The notes beneath the pieces were generated by a model. It was not told where the DNA came from, ran no database searches, and saw only the letters and a program-made list of their open reading frames with translations. Shown in pieces: positions 36,279 through 44,451 of a stretch of 64,000 bases of DNA. The position numbers and the translations under genes are program-made. The stretch comes from Bacteroides sp. (lineage in GTDB: Bacteria; Bacteroidota; Bacteroidia; Bacteroidales; Bacteroidaceae), in NCBI RefSeq assembly GCF_030151085.1, contig NZ_JASLER010000038.1, positions 1 through 64,000 of the forward strand. Reading direction: 5' to 3'. The stretch's first letter is position 1, and each line of letters starts with the position of its first letter.

Positions 36279-38138
36279 TTAAAATGGAAATAATAGTGGC
36301 AATGCAAATATCATCACCACACCCATAATAATCTGTAAGGGAAGTCCCACCTTTATATAATCCATAAAAGTATATTGTCCTGCAGGCATCACCAACGCAT
36401 TAGGGGGTGTAGAGAATGGAGAAGCAAAACACATACTTGCCGCAACTGTTACTGCAAACAAGAATGGAATCGGATTCACTCCTATCTGTATAGCACTCTG
36501 AAGGGCAATGGGAGCCATCAACACAGCTGTCACGGTATTGCTGATAAACATTGTCATCAAGGAAGTGGTAAAATAAATACCTGCCATCAGTACAATTGGA
36601 CCATAACTGCCTAAACCACTTACCAGCGTATTTGAAATATAACCCGAAGCACCGGTTTTCTCGAGCGCCAACGACATGGGCAACATTCCGGCAAAAAGCA
36701 CAATGGTTTCCCAATTTATGGTCTTATAGGCAGCTTCCACATTTCGGAAACACCCCGTCAGTACCATCAATAAACCGGCTATCATTACGGCAGTCACCGG
36801 GGCGACAGGAATAAAATCGAATACCATCATGACCACCATCAACAACATGATAGCCGCTGCTACCGGAGCTTTGTAATCCAACGTCACTTTGGCAGCTTCA
36901 TTCAAAGGTTGCCCCAGTACTACCCAGTCTGTATCTTCTTTACTTAATCGTGCAATGTCCTGCCACGTTCCTTGCACCAGTAGAACATCACCACTATGCA
37001 TGTTTTCGCGACCCAAATCGTGCAAGATATATTCTTTTTTGCGACGAATACCCAGTACATTTACATTAAACTTATCTCTAAACCCGGCTTCCTTCACCGT
37101 TTGGTTGATAATACCCGATGAAGGCATCAATACAATCTCAGCAATACCGATGTCATAGAAATCAAGAGACTTATCCACTTTTGCCGCTTCTTCCGTGGTG
37201 TGTCCATCCAGCATCTCTATAAGGAAATCTTGAGCAAAACGGTTTACATTAGCTACATCACCCGTAATATATAATACATCTCCCACCCAAACCGTGGTAT
37301 CGGGCGATGCCAATTTCTGAGTAACCGTTTTCAGGAATTTATGCTGCGAAGCTTCACCACGACGTACTTCCAGAATGTTCAATCCATACTTACGGCGTAC
37401 ATCCAACTCTATCATCGTCTTCCCTATCAATAGGGAGTCATTGCCGGCACGTAAACGGAATAAATTACTGGACAATCCATATTCTTTCACCAGCTGATTC
37501 AATGACTTACCGGACAAATCACCGTCATCCTTCTTCCCCTTTTTAGAAAGGAACCACTTCGTCAAAGGCAGTAATACCAATGTGCCTACCACAACACAAA
37601 TAATACCCACCGGCAAGAAGGAGAAGAAAGACAAAGGTTTGAATCCTGCTCCCGTCAATACATTCTGGATAACCAAGTTCGGCGGAGTACCGATGAGTGT
37701 CATCATGCCACCCATGCTACTGGCAAAGGCTAAAGGCATCAATAGTCTTCCTGCATTCATTCCGGCACTCACCGCCAAACTTACTACAATAGGAAGCATC
37801 AAAGCCACCGTTCCCGTGTTACTGACAAAAGCTCCAATAGCCGAAGTAACCAGCATGACGAGCAAGAATAATCTCAATTCACTTTTACCTGCCAATTTTA
37901 AAATACGGGAACTTATCATCTTTGCCAATCCTGTCTGGAAAATAGCACCTCCTACGACAAACAATCCCACCATCATTATAACTACCGAATTGGAGAAACC
38001 GGATAAAGCCTCTTCCGGAGTAAGTATCTGGAAAACTAATAAACCAATTAAAGCACACAAGGCTACAATGTCCGAACGGAACTTACCTGACACAAAAAAT
38101 ACAGCAGATAGAACAAGAATGATTAAAGTGATTAGCAT
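36279..38138 (-). CDS. SLC13/DASS-family permease with two TrkA-C domains
   Basis: The start at 38138 (MLITLIILVLSAVFFV) opens directly with a membrane helix; an ATG at 38171 is also possible. 619 residues. Membrane helices make up about 1-195 and 390-619, with the DASS signatures SNTGTVALMLPI and GTPPNLVI in the first half and FISNTVTAVLMAPIA plus FATPFSTPPNALV-like FASPFSTPPNALVM in the second. Two TrkA-C (RCK-C) domains occupy the central cytoplasmic part (about 205-390). It probably moves sulfate, dicarboxylate or another anion with sodium in the inner membrane. It is upstream of the lyase gene on the same strand (114-bp gap), and divergent from an AraC regulator at 38352, so it may or may not belong to the PUL. 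Confidence 0.9.
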   Translation of the reverse strand: MLITLIILVLSAVFFVSGKFRSDIVALCALIGLLVFQILTPEEALSGFSNSVVIMMVGLFVVGGAIFQTGLAKMISSRILKLAGKSELRLFLLVMLVTSAIGAFVSNTGTVALMLPIVVSLAVSAGMNAGRLLMPLAFASSMGGMMTLIGTPPNLVIQNVLTGAGFKPLSFFSFLPVGIICVVVGTLVLLPLTKWFLSKKGKKDDGDLSGKSLNQLVKEYGLSSNLFRLRAGNDSLLIGKTMIELDVRRKYGLNILEVRRGEASQHKFLKTVTQKLASPDTTVWVGDVLYITGDVANVNRFAQDFLIEMLDGHTTEEAAKVDKSLDFYDIGIAEIVLMPSSGIINQTVKEAGFRDKFNVNVLGIRRKKEYILHDLGRENMHSGDVLLVQGTWQDIARLSKEDTDWVVLGQPLNEAAKVTLDYKAPVAAAIMLLMVVMMVFDFIPVAPVTAVMIAGLLMVLTGCFRNVEAAYKTINWETIVLFAGMLPMSLALEKTGASGYISNTLVSGLGSYGPIVLMAGIYFTTSLMTMFISNTVTAVLMAPIALQSAIQIGVNPIPFLFAVTVAASMCFASPFSTPPNALVMPAGQYTFMDYIKVGLPLQIIMGVVMIFALPLLFPF

Positions 38139-38313
38139 AAATAAACAGATATATGTGTATGTTAAAAACAAAAATGTACGATTTATGGTTCAAAAATAGG
38201 AGTTTTTATCCATATTCACCCCACTTCAAACCGTTAACTTATACAAATTACCTGATCTCTTACCTTTATTACAGATTACCCTTCTCACATTCTCACTATC
38301 CGCAGAAAAAGCT

Positions 38314-38321
38314 TATCTTTG
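38314..38321 (+). promoter_or_regulatory. Predicted -7 box for the AraC-family gene
   Basis: TATCTTTG at 38314-38321 is an exact consensus box; no TTTG is present about 19 bp upstream. The start site would be near 38328, 25 bp before the chosen ATG. Confidence 0.55.
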
Positions 38322-38351
38322 TATCAATCTCACAATAATATAGATAAGGAT

Positions 38352-39248
38352 ATGGAAGATATGCTGATATTTGACCATGTATGCCAATACAACGAGCATT
38401 TGGGACAAGAAACTTTACACCCGTTAGTCAACGTGATAGATATGTCTAAAAGCCAACCATTGTTGCACCGCCGTCAACGTTTCGGTTTCTATACCATCTT
38501 TCTGAAAGATGTGAAGTGTGGCGACATGCACTATGGACGTAACTTCTACGACTATCAGGAAGGTACCCTAGTCTTTCTTGCTCCCGGACAAGTGGCCGGC
38601 TTCACCAGCAACGGTGAACGATTCCAGCCCAAAGGTTATGCCCTGGTTTTTCACCCCGACTTGCTACGAGGTACCCCACTGGGACGTGCCATAAATGATT
38701 ATACCTTCTTCTCCTACGAGTCCAATGAAGCATTGCATCTTTCCGAACAGGAACGCAGAACCATTCTGGAGTGTCTGCACAATATAGAAACAGAGTTGCA
38801 ACACTCCATCGATAAGCACAGCAAGAACCTTATTGTGAGCAATATCGAGTTATTACTGAACTACTGTATGCGCTTCTACGACCGTCAGTTCATTACCCGC
38901 AGCAATGCGAACAAAGATATCCTTACTAAATTCGAGCATGTACTCAACAACTACTTCCAGTCTGATAAGCCGCAGGATATCGGTTTGCCTTCCGTACAAT
39001 ATTGTGCCGAGCAGTTACACCTTTCTTCCAATTACTTCGGAGATTTGATAAAGAAAGAGACAGGTAAATCGCCTCAAGAACATATTCAATTGAAACTGAT
39101 AGATACAGCGAAAGAAAAGATATTCGACCCAAGCAAGTCTATTAGCGAAGTGGCTTATGAATTAGGGTTTAAATACCCGCAGCACTTCACACGGTTGTTC
39201 AAGAAAGTAACGGGACATTCGCCTAACGAATACAGGCAGGCAAACTGA
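38352..39248 (+). CDS. AraC-family transcriptional regulator
   Basis: The ATG at 38352 is preferred; an in-frame upstream ATG at 38319 lies inside the predicted promoter. 299 residues. The N-terminal cupin-like sensory region contains RFGFYTIFLKDVKCGDMHYGRNFYDYQEGTLVFLAPGQ; the C-terminal 100 residues hold two HTH motifs (PSVQYCAEQLHLSSNYFGDLIKKETGKSPQEHIQ and SISEVAYELGFKYPQHFTRLFKKVTGHSPNEYR). It is divergent from the DASS permease, sharing a 213-bp region, so regulation of that transporter is a fair guess. Effector unknown. Confidence 0.93.
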   Translation: MEDMLIFDHVCQYNEHLGQETLHPLVNVIDMSKSQPLLHRRQRFGFYTIFLKDVKCGDMHYGRNFYDYQEGTLVFLAPGQVAGFTSNGERFQPKGYALVFHPDLLRGTPLGRAINDYTFFSYESNEALHLSEQERRTILECLHNIETELQHSIDKHSKNLIVSNIELLLNYCMRFYDRQFITRSNANKDILTKFEHVLNNYFQSDKPQDIGLPSVQYCAEQLHLSSNYFGDLIKKETGKSPQEHIQLKLIDTAKEKIFDPSKSISEVAYELGFKYPQHFTRLFKKVTGHSPNEYRQAN

Positions 39249-39268
39249 GTAATGGCGCTTTAGGGCAT

Positions 39269-39330
39269 AAAAAAAGGAGTACCGCTGTACTCCAACCTTT
39301 GTTAACCTTAAATCTAATACTATGAAAAAC
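39269..39330 (-). ncRNA. Candidate compact sRNA with own promoter and terminator
   Basis: On the minus strand a consensus promoter (39367-39337) predicts a start near 39330. About 40 nt later GGAGTAC (39293-39287) and GTACTCC (39282-39276) form a perfect 7-bp hairpin with a 4-nt loop, followed directly by seven T residues (39275-39269): a textbook intrinsic terminator for the minus strand only. The unit would be an RNA of about 60 nt, converging on the AraC gene end. No coding potential. Function unknown. Confidence 0.6.
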
Positions 39331-39336
39331 ACATTG

Positions 39337-39367
39337 CAAAGATACGGACTTTTGACATACTTGCAAA
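39337..39367 (-). promoter_or_regulatory. Consensus promoter for the candidate sRNA
   Basis: Minus strand: TTTG at 39367-39364, a 19-bp spacer, and TATCTTTG at 39344-39337, an exact match to the Bacteroidetes consensus in both boxes and spacing. Confidence 0.65.
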
Positions 39368-39507
39368 TTATCCAAAGAAAAAAGCATGTTCTATAACATC
39401 GTTTAAGAATTTAACATCCTGTTTTTACATCCTTTTTCATAGTCTATATCTTAAAGCAATAGTAGGCAATGTCCTATTATTTGGAATATCCTTCAATTAT
39501 TTTGGGA

Positions 39508-39552
39508 ATATGCGTAACAATTCATATATTCGCAATTCACAATTACGCATAT
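39508..39552 (+). promoter_or_regulatory. 10-bp inverted repeat just upstream of the PAS kinase
   Basis: ATATGCGTAA (39508-39517) and TTACGCATAT (39543-39552) are perfect inverted arms 25 bp apart, ending eight bases before the ATG at 39560. It may be an operator or, in RNA, a stem that masks the start region. Confidence 0.45.
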
Positions 39553-39559
39553 AATAAAA

Positions 39560-41113
39560 ATGGCAATCATTATTATTTTAATATTCATCATCTGTATCCT
39601 GCTACTCTGGGTATATAACCTACGTAAAGCTATTGATAAAGCAAATCATTCTAATCGTTTCTCATTTGAAATACTCGATAATCTCCCCTTTCCTGTCCTT
39701 GTAAAAGATATCCAGAACGACTTTCGATATTCCTACTGGAACAAAGAAGCCTCTACCCAGTCATTTATAAACAGTGAAGAAGCGTTGGGACGTTCCGATT
39801 TCGAAATATATGGTGAAGAACAAGGTAAAAAGTATCGCACTATCGACCTCGCATTAGTACAAGCAGGGGTTACCTATCATGGAGAAGAAAAATATATCAC
39901 CCCAGACGGAGTATCTCACGACACGATTATTGCAAAATCAATCATCATGCAAAATGGAGAAAAAAAGTGGTTGCTTGCAATCCGTTGGGAGATAACTCAA
40001 CTAAAGAACTACGAAAGAGAACTGATTACCGCCAAAGAGCAATTGGAACAAGCTATTAGAAAACAGAAATTAGCATTGAGAAGTATCAACTTTGGACTCA
40101 TTTACATCGACAAGAACTATAAAGTGCAATGGGAAGAAACCACACATATTTGCAACTTGGTAAAAGGAAGACGATATATACCCGGAAAGATTTGTTTTCA
40201 GACAAGCGCCCTTCGCGATTGCCCTTGTGAGCCATGCGCTTTCAAGAAAGCCATTACATCGGGCAAAATCATACGTCATCATATCCGTATAGACGATGTG
40301 GACTTTGAGGTAACGGCAACCCCTGTCTTCGATGATAAAAACGAAACAGAAATCATCGGAGGATTACTTCGTTTTGAAGACATCACCGAAAAAATGAAGA
40401 TAGACCGAATGTTGCAGGAAGCAAAAGAAAAAGCAGAAGAATCCAACCGCCTCAAATCAGCGTTCCTAGCCAACATGAGCCACGAAATACGAACTCCGCT
40501 CAATGCCATTGTAGGGTTCTCTGATATGTTGTGTCAGACTGAAGTTAGCCAAGAAGAAAAGGCGGATTTTTCGGCAATTATATCCAGCAACAATGAGTTG
40601 CTATTACAACTGATAAATGACATTCTTGACCTTTCGAAAATAGAAGCCGGCACAATCGACTTCAGCCCTACATCGGTAGACGTCAACGAACTCATGAATC
40701 GAATCTGCCGCCAGATGCAAGCAAAAAACACATCACCTGATGTACAGGTCATTTTTGCGGAAAAAGCAGATCATTGCATTATCAACACTGACCAAAAGCG
40801 TCTATCCCAGGTCATTATCAACTTGGCAACCAATGCACTGAAATTCACTCCGAAAGGTTCCATCCAATTAGGATACCGGATAAATGAAGAAGCACATGAA
40901 ATCTACTTCTACGTGAAAGATACGGGTATCGGAATCCCAGCCGATCAAAAAGACAAAGTATTTGAACGCTTCGTCAAATTGAACTCTTTTGCCAAAGGAA
41001 CAGGACTTGGACTTGCCATTTGCCGCGTCATCATAGAACGATTGAACGGGGTTATCGGAGTAGATTCGAAAGAGGGAGAAGGTTCTTGTTTCTGGTTCAA
41101 AATCCCGTTCTAA
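39560..41113 (+). CDS. PAS-domain sensor histidine kinase, no adjacent response regulator
   Basis: 517 residues. One N-terminal membrane helix (about 2-19), a PAS domain at about 33-150 (ILDNLPFPVLVKDIQNDFRYSYWNKEA), a short coiled coil, a second PAS-like domain at about 170-280 with clustered cysteines C212, C221, C223 and C226 (ICFQTSALRDCPCEPC), then HisKA with H308 in NMSHEIRTPLNAIVGFS and HATPase_c with NLATNALKFTP, DTGIGIP and GTGLGLAI. The Cys cluster resembles the CY...PC..C motif of some PAS kinases and could bind metal. No receiver or DNA-binding partner is adjacent. Its kinase core is closely similar to that of the protein at 51595. Confidence 0.93.
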   Translation: MAIIIILIFIICILLLWVYNLRKAIDKANHSNRFSFEILDNLPFPVLVKDIQNDFRYSYWNKEASTQSFINSEEALGRSDFEIYGEEQGKKYRTIDLALVQAGVTYHGEEKYITPDGVSHDTIIAKSIIMQNGEKKWLLAIRWEITQLKNYERELITAKEQLEQAIRKQKLALRSINFGLIYIDKNYKVQWEETTHICNLVKGRRYIPGKICFQTSALRDCPCEPCAFKKAITSGKIIRHHIRIDDVDFEVTATPVFDDKNETEIIGGLLRFEDITEKMKIDRMLQEAKEKAEESNRLKSAFLANMSHEIRTPLNAIVGFSDMLCQTEVSQEEKADFSAIISSNNELLLQLINDILDLSKIEAGTIDFSPTSVDVNELMNRICRQMQAKNTSPDVQVIFAEKADHCIINTDQKRLSQVIINLATNALKFTPKGSIQLGYRINEEAHEIYFYVKDTGIGIPADQKDKVFERFVKLNSFAKGTGLGLAICRVIIERLNGVIGVDSKEGEGSCFWFKIPF

Positions 41114-41274
41114 ATTACAGTTGATAATTCTTCTTCCTATGGAACTACATGGATATGCCATATTTTCGATCTGTTAGGCATTAATATAAAAATCACTTAC
41201 GGTTAAGAGAGAAGTTGCTTTATATAGATATAAAAGTTGCTTTGAGTATAAGACAAACTTTAATCAAAGGTTCC

Positions 41275-41337
41275 GGTTATATAATCAGAGCCTTCGGTTA
41301 TATAATCAAAAGCTTTGGTTTTATAATCAAAAGCTTT
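41275..41337. repeat. Three tandem 21-bp repeats
   Basis: Units at 41275-41295, 41296-41316 and 41317-41337 share the pattern GGTTATATAATCAAAAGCTTT with few differences, and a degenerate half unit follows and precedes. The period of 21 bp equals two helical turns, placing the same face of each unit in phase. AAGCTTT and ATAATC parts are near-palindromic. Confidence 0.75.
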
Positions 41338-41537
41338 GATTATAGATTTCTCTATAACAAAGAGGACTTTTATCTCTATGCAAAGCCAGTTTTTAATAAG
41401 GATAAAGGAAGTTTCTTATTAATATCCATAGCGACCTTCTTATATCTTCTTCTTTTCAAGAACTAATAGTTAGACTATTTTCACATCATCGGACACAAAA
41501 CGCATTACAATTATGGGGTGGAATTAGTTAGATTTGT

Positions 41538-41545
41538 TACCTTTG
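41538..41545 (+). promoter_or_regulatory. Predicted -7 box for miaA
   Basis: TACCTTTG at 41538-41545 is an exact TAnnTTTG box; the predicted start near 41552 leaves a short leader before the ATG at 41571. No clear -33 box. Confidence 0.5.
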
Positions 41546-41570
41546 TAGTCAGATTAATAAATGCTTGTAT

Positions 41571-42491
41571 ATGCCTGACTATGATTTAATCGCCATATTA
41601 GGACCCACCGCATCCGGGAAGACTCCATTTGCTACCGCACTGGCAGCAGAACTCCATACAGAAATCATCAGCGCCGACTCACGACAAATTTACCGGGGGA
41701 TGGACCTTGGTACGGGTAAGGATCTAGCTGACTATACCGTCAATGGCAAACAGATTCCTTATCATCTCATCGACATTGCCGAACCCGGTTATAAATACAA
41801 TGTTTTCGAGTATCAGCGTGATTTTCTTGATGCTTACGAGACTATTAAACAAAAAGGCTGTCTACCCGTTGTATGTGGTGGCACCGGAATGTATCTTGAA
41901 TCCGTACTGAAAGGCTACAAGTTATTACCTGTACCCGAAAATCCGGAATTGCGTACTCACCTAGCAGATAAGTCATTGGAAGAGCTAACGGAAATCCTGG
42001 CTACTTACAAAAGTCTGCATAATTCGACGGACGTAGATACTGCCAAGCGTGCCATTCGAGCCATTGAAATAGAAGAGTATTATGCTCATACTCCAGTGGA
42101 CGAACGTGCGTTTCCCCAGTTGAACAGCCTCATCATAGGCGTAGACATCGCCCGGGAATTGCGTCGGCAGAAGATAACCCGCCGACTTCACCAACGCCTG
42201 GACGAAGGAATGGTGGATGAAGTGCGACATCTGATAGAGCAAGGTATCTCACCGGATGACCTGATTTATTACGGACTGGAATATAAATACCTGACGCTTT
42301 ACGTCATCGGTAAACTGACATACAACGAAATGTTCCATGAACTGGAAATTGCCATCCACCAGTTTGCCAAACGGCAAATGACTTGGTTCCGCGGAATGGA
42401 ACGACGCGGATTTACAATTCATTGGATGGATGCCTGCTGGCCGATGCAAGAAAAGATTGACTTTGTAAAGTCAAAACTCAAAGAGAATTAG
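41571..42491 (+). CDS. miaA: tRNA dimethylallyltransferase
   Basis: 306 residues from the ATG at 41571, the usual length; an ATG at 41565 adds two residues. P-loop ILGPTASGKTPFA near residues 9-20, DSRQIYRGMDLGTGK, the substrate-binding HLIDIAEPG and VVCGGTGMYLESVL, and the C-terminal FAKRQMTWFRG are all diagnostic. It transfers dimethylallyl from DMAPP to N6 of A37 in tRNAs reading UNN codons, aiding frame maintenance. Bacteroides often carry two miaA genes, so this may be one of a pair; only this one is in view. It is the first of the core genes here. Confidence 0.96.
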   Translation: MPDYDLIAILGPTASGKTPFATALAAELHTEIISADSRQIYRGMDLGTGKDLADYTVNGKQIPYHLIDIAEPGYKYNVFEYQRDFLDAYETIKQKGCLPVVCGGTGMYLESVLKGYKLLPVPENPELRTHLADKSLEELTEILATYKSLHNSTDVDTAKRAIRAIEIEEYYAHTPVDERAFPQLNSLIIGVDIARELRRQKITRRLHQRLDEGMVDEVRHLIEQGISPDDLIYYGLEYKYLTLYVIGKLTYNEMFHELEIAIHQFAKRQMTWFRGMERRGFTIHWMDACWPMQEKIDFVKSKLKEN

Positions 42492-42520
42492 TATCTTTGA
42501 ATAAGATAGGCTGCATCTTA

Positions 42521-42554
42521 ACAAAACTTTTTCAAGCGAGCTTGAACGTTTTGT
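42521..42554 (+). terminator. Long palindromic stem after miaA, next to a promoter box
   Basis: ACAAAAC-TTT-TTCAAGC (42521-42537) pairs with GCTTGAA-C-GTTTTGT (42540-42554), a nearly continuous 14-bp stem starting 30 bp after the miaA stop. TATCTTTG at 42568-42575 follows and probably drives the lipid kinase gene, so the palindrome also covers the -33 area of that promoter and could act as an operator. Confidence 0.5.
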
Positions 42555-42621
42555 CTTCAATTTGCACTATCTTTGGAGCCGAGCTAAATGAAAATGAAAG
42601 ACTTACTGAAAGGAGCTAGAT

Positions 42622-43548
42622 ATGAGTGTAGAACCCGAAAAGTGGGGGGTGATATACAACCCCAAAGCCGGAACGCGGAAAGTGCAGAAACGGTGGAAAG
42701 AAATCAAAGAATATATGGACAGCAAAGGTGTGTCTTACGACTACGTGCAGTCCGAAGGGTTTGGCTCGGTAGAACGCCTGGCAGGAATTCTTGCTAACAA
42801 CGGTTATCGCACGATTGTAGTCGTAGGTGGCGACGGTGCCCTCAATGATGCCATCAATGGTATTATGCACTCCAATGCAGCAGATAAAGAGAATATCGCC
42901 ATCGGCATAATCCCTAACGGTATCGGCAACGACTTTGCCAAATATTGGGAGATGAGTTCAGAATATAAGGAAGCAGTAGATTGTATCATCAATAACCGCC
43001 GCCGCCGGATAGACGTAGGTACCTGTTATTACTATGATGGCGAAAAACATTTGACGCGCTATTTCCTTAATGCTATCAACATTGGACTAGGTGCCCGTAT
43101 CGTAAAGATTACCGACCAGACCAAACGTTTTTGGGGAGTAAAATTCCTCTCCTACCTCATGGCATTTATCTCCATGATTTTTGAGCGTAAACTTTATCGT
43201 ATGCATCTTAAAATAAATGGTGAGCACATACGCGGACGTATCATGACTGTCTGCATCGGTAGTGCCTGGGGATACGGACAAGCTCCTAGTGCAGTGCCTT
43301 ATAACGGCTGGCTGGACGTTTCCGTGATTTACCGTCCGGAACTGTTACAACTCTTCTCTGGTATGTGGATGCTCATTCAAGGAAGAATCCTGAACCACAA
43401 AGTAGTAATGCCCTATCGCACTCAAAAAGTAAAAGTGCTACGTGCACAAAATGCTTCCGTCGATTTGGACGGACGTATTCTTGACCGCCATTTTCCATTG
43501 GACATTGGGGTGATGCACGAAGCAATTACACTAATTATACCAAACTAA
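42622..43548 (+). CDS. Diacylglycerol-kinase-family lipid kinase (YegS/DgkB type)
   Basis: 308 residues. The catalytic N-terminal domain has the nucleotide-binding GGDG motif at 69-72 in VVVGGDGALNDAINGI and the GIIPNGIGNDFAKYW segment; the C-terminal sandwich includes FLNAINIGLGARIVK and ends with DGRILDRHFPLDIGVM. It phosphorylates a lipid such as diacylglycerol, returning it to phospholipid synthesis, at the inner face of the membrane. It lies 25 bp before kdsA on the same strand, suggesting co-transcription and an envelope-maintenance role. Confidence 0.92.
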   Translation: MSVEPEKWGVIYNPKAGTRKVQKRWKEIKEYMDSKGVSYDYVQSEGFGSVERLAGILANNGYRTIVVVGGDGALNDAINGIMHSNAADKENIAIGIIPNGIGNDFAKYWEMSSEYKEAVDCIINNRRRRIDVGTCYYYDGEKHLTRYFLNAINIGLGARIVKITDQTKRFWGVKFLSYLMAFISMIFERKLYRMHLKINGEHIRGRIMTVCIGSAWGYGQAPSAVPYNGWLDVSVIYRPELLQLFSGMWMLIQGRILNHKVVMPYRTQKVKVLRAQNASVDLDGRILDRHFPLDIGVMHEAITLIIPN

Positions 43549-43573
43549 TGATTAATCATTAAACATTAACCAC

Positions 43574-44377
43574 ATGATTGAACTGAAACATAACCCTGCA
43601 GGAAACTTTTTTTTGCTGGCAGGACCTTGCGTCATTGAAGGCGAAGACATGGCAATGCGTATTGCCGAACGTATTGTAACGATCACAGAGAAACTGCAAA
43701 TACCTTTCGTATTCAAAGGTTCTTACCGTAAAGCCAATCGCTCGCGTTTGGATTCATTTATGGGTATCGGTGATGAAACTGCCCTGAAAGTATTGAAGAA
43801 AGTACACGATACTTTTGGAGTACCTACTGTTACAGATATACATGCCGCCGAAGAAGCAATAATGGCCGCTGAATATGTAGACGTATTGCAAATACCGGCT
43901 TTCCTTTGCCGGCAGACAGACTTACTGGTCGCAGCTGCTGAAACAGGTAAAATAATAAATATCAAGAAAGGACAGTTCCTATCTCCATTCGCCATGCGCT
44001 TTGCCGCAGAGAAAATTGTAGAAGCAGGAAACAATAATGTTATGATTACAGAACGTGGTACCACCTTTGGTTATCAAGACCTGGTGGTTGATTATCGCGG
44101 AATTCCTGAAATGCAGACTTTCGGCTTCCCCGTTATTTTGGACGTAACCCATTCGCTGCAACAGCCTAACCAAACCAGTGGCGTTACAGGTGGTATGCCA
44201 CAATTGATTGAAACCGTCGCCAAAGCCGGTGTAGCAGTAGGTGTGGACGGATTGTTTATTGAAACCCATGAGAATCCTGCCGTAGCCAAAAGCGATGGCG
44301 CCAATATGTTAAAACTCGATCTTTTAGAAGGTTTGCTAACAAAATTAGTACGTATACGCGAAGCAATAAAAGAATAA
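43574..44377 (+). CDS. kdsA: 3-deoxy-D-manno-octulosonate 8-phosphate synthase
   Basis: 267 residues, standard length. LLAGPCVIEGEDMAM, FKGSYRKANRSRLDSFMG, TDIHAAEEA, LQIPAFLCRQTDLL, INIKKGQFLSPFAM, ERGTTFGYQDLVVDYR and DVTHSLQQPN are class-defining. It condenses phosphoenolpyruvate with arabinose 5-phosphate to make Kdo-8-phosphate for lipid A/LPS core. The metal-site Cys of the metal-dependent type is not at the usual N-terminal position (the N in KANRS suggests the metal-independent form), which is an inference from one position only. Confidence 0.97.
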   Translation: MIELKHNPAGNFFLLAGPCVIEGEDMAMRIAERIVTITEKLQIPFVFKGSYRKANRSRLDSFMGIGDETALKVLKKVHDTFGVPTVTDIHAAEEAIMAAEYVDVLQIPAFLCRQTDLLVAAAETGKIINIKKGQFLSPFAMRFAAEKIVEAGNNNVMITERGTTFGYQDLVVDYRGIPEMQTFGFPVILDVTHSLQQPNQTSGVTGGMPQLIETVAKAGVAVGVDGLFIETHENPAVAKSDGANMLKLDLLEGLLTKLVRIREAIKE

Positions 44378-44451
44378 TTTTGTTATCAGACTGTGATTTA
44401 TAATCCTATGCTCCGACAGATAGGACAAGAATAACTTAAAATCAGAGAATT

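Larger units (their letters stand above)
41114..41570. other. AT-rich intergenic region between PAS kinase and miaA
   Basis: About 457 bp without a convincing gene. It holds the 21-bp tandem repeat array (separate entry), a repeated AAGTTGCTTT pair upstream of it, and the miaA promoter box near its right end. An 83-codon open frame here is explained by the repeats and is not called. Confidence 0.5.

Noticed and set aside
39321..39395. 24-codon open frame starting MKNTLQRYG
   Set aside because: It runs antisense across the consensus minus-strand sRNA promoter; the sequence is better explained by the promoter boxes, and it has no upstream promoter of its own.
41215..41466. 83-codon open frame with GYIIKSF-type peptide repeats
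   Set aside because: The peptide repeat is simply the 21-bp DNA repeat read as seven codons; no ribosome-binding or family support, and the rest is low-complexity.
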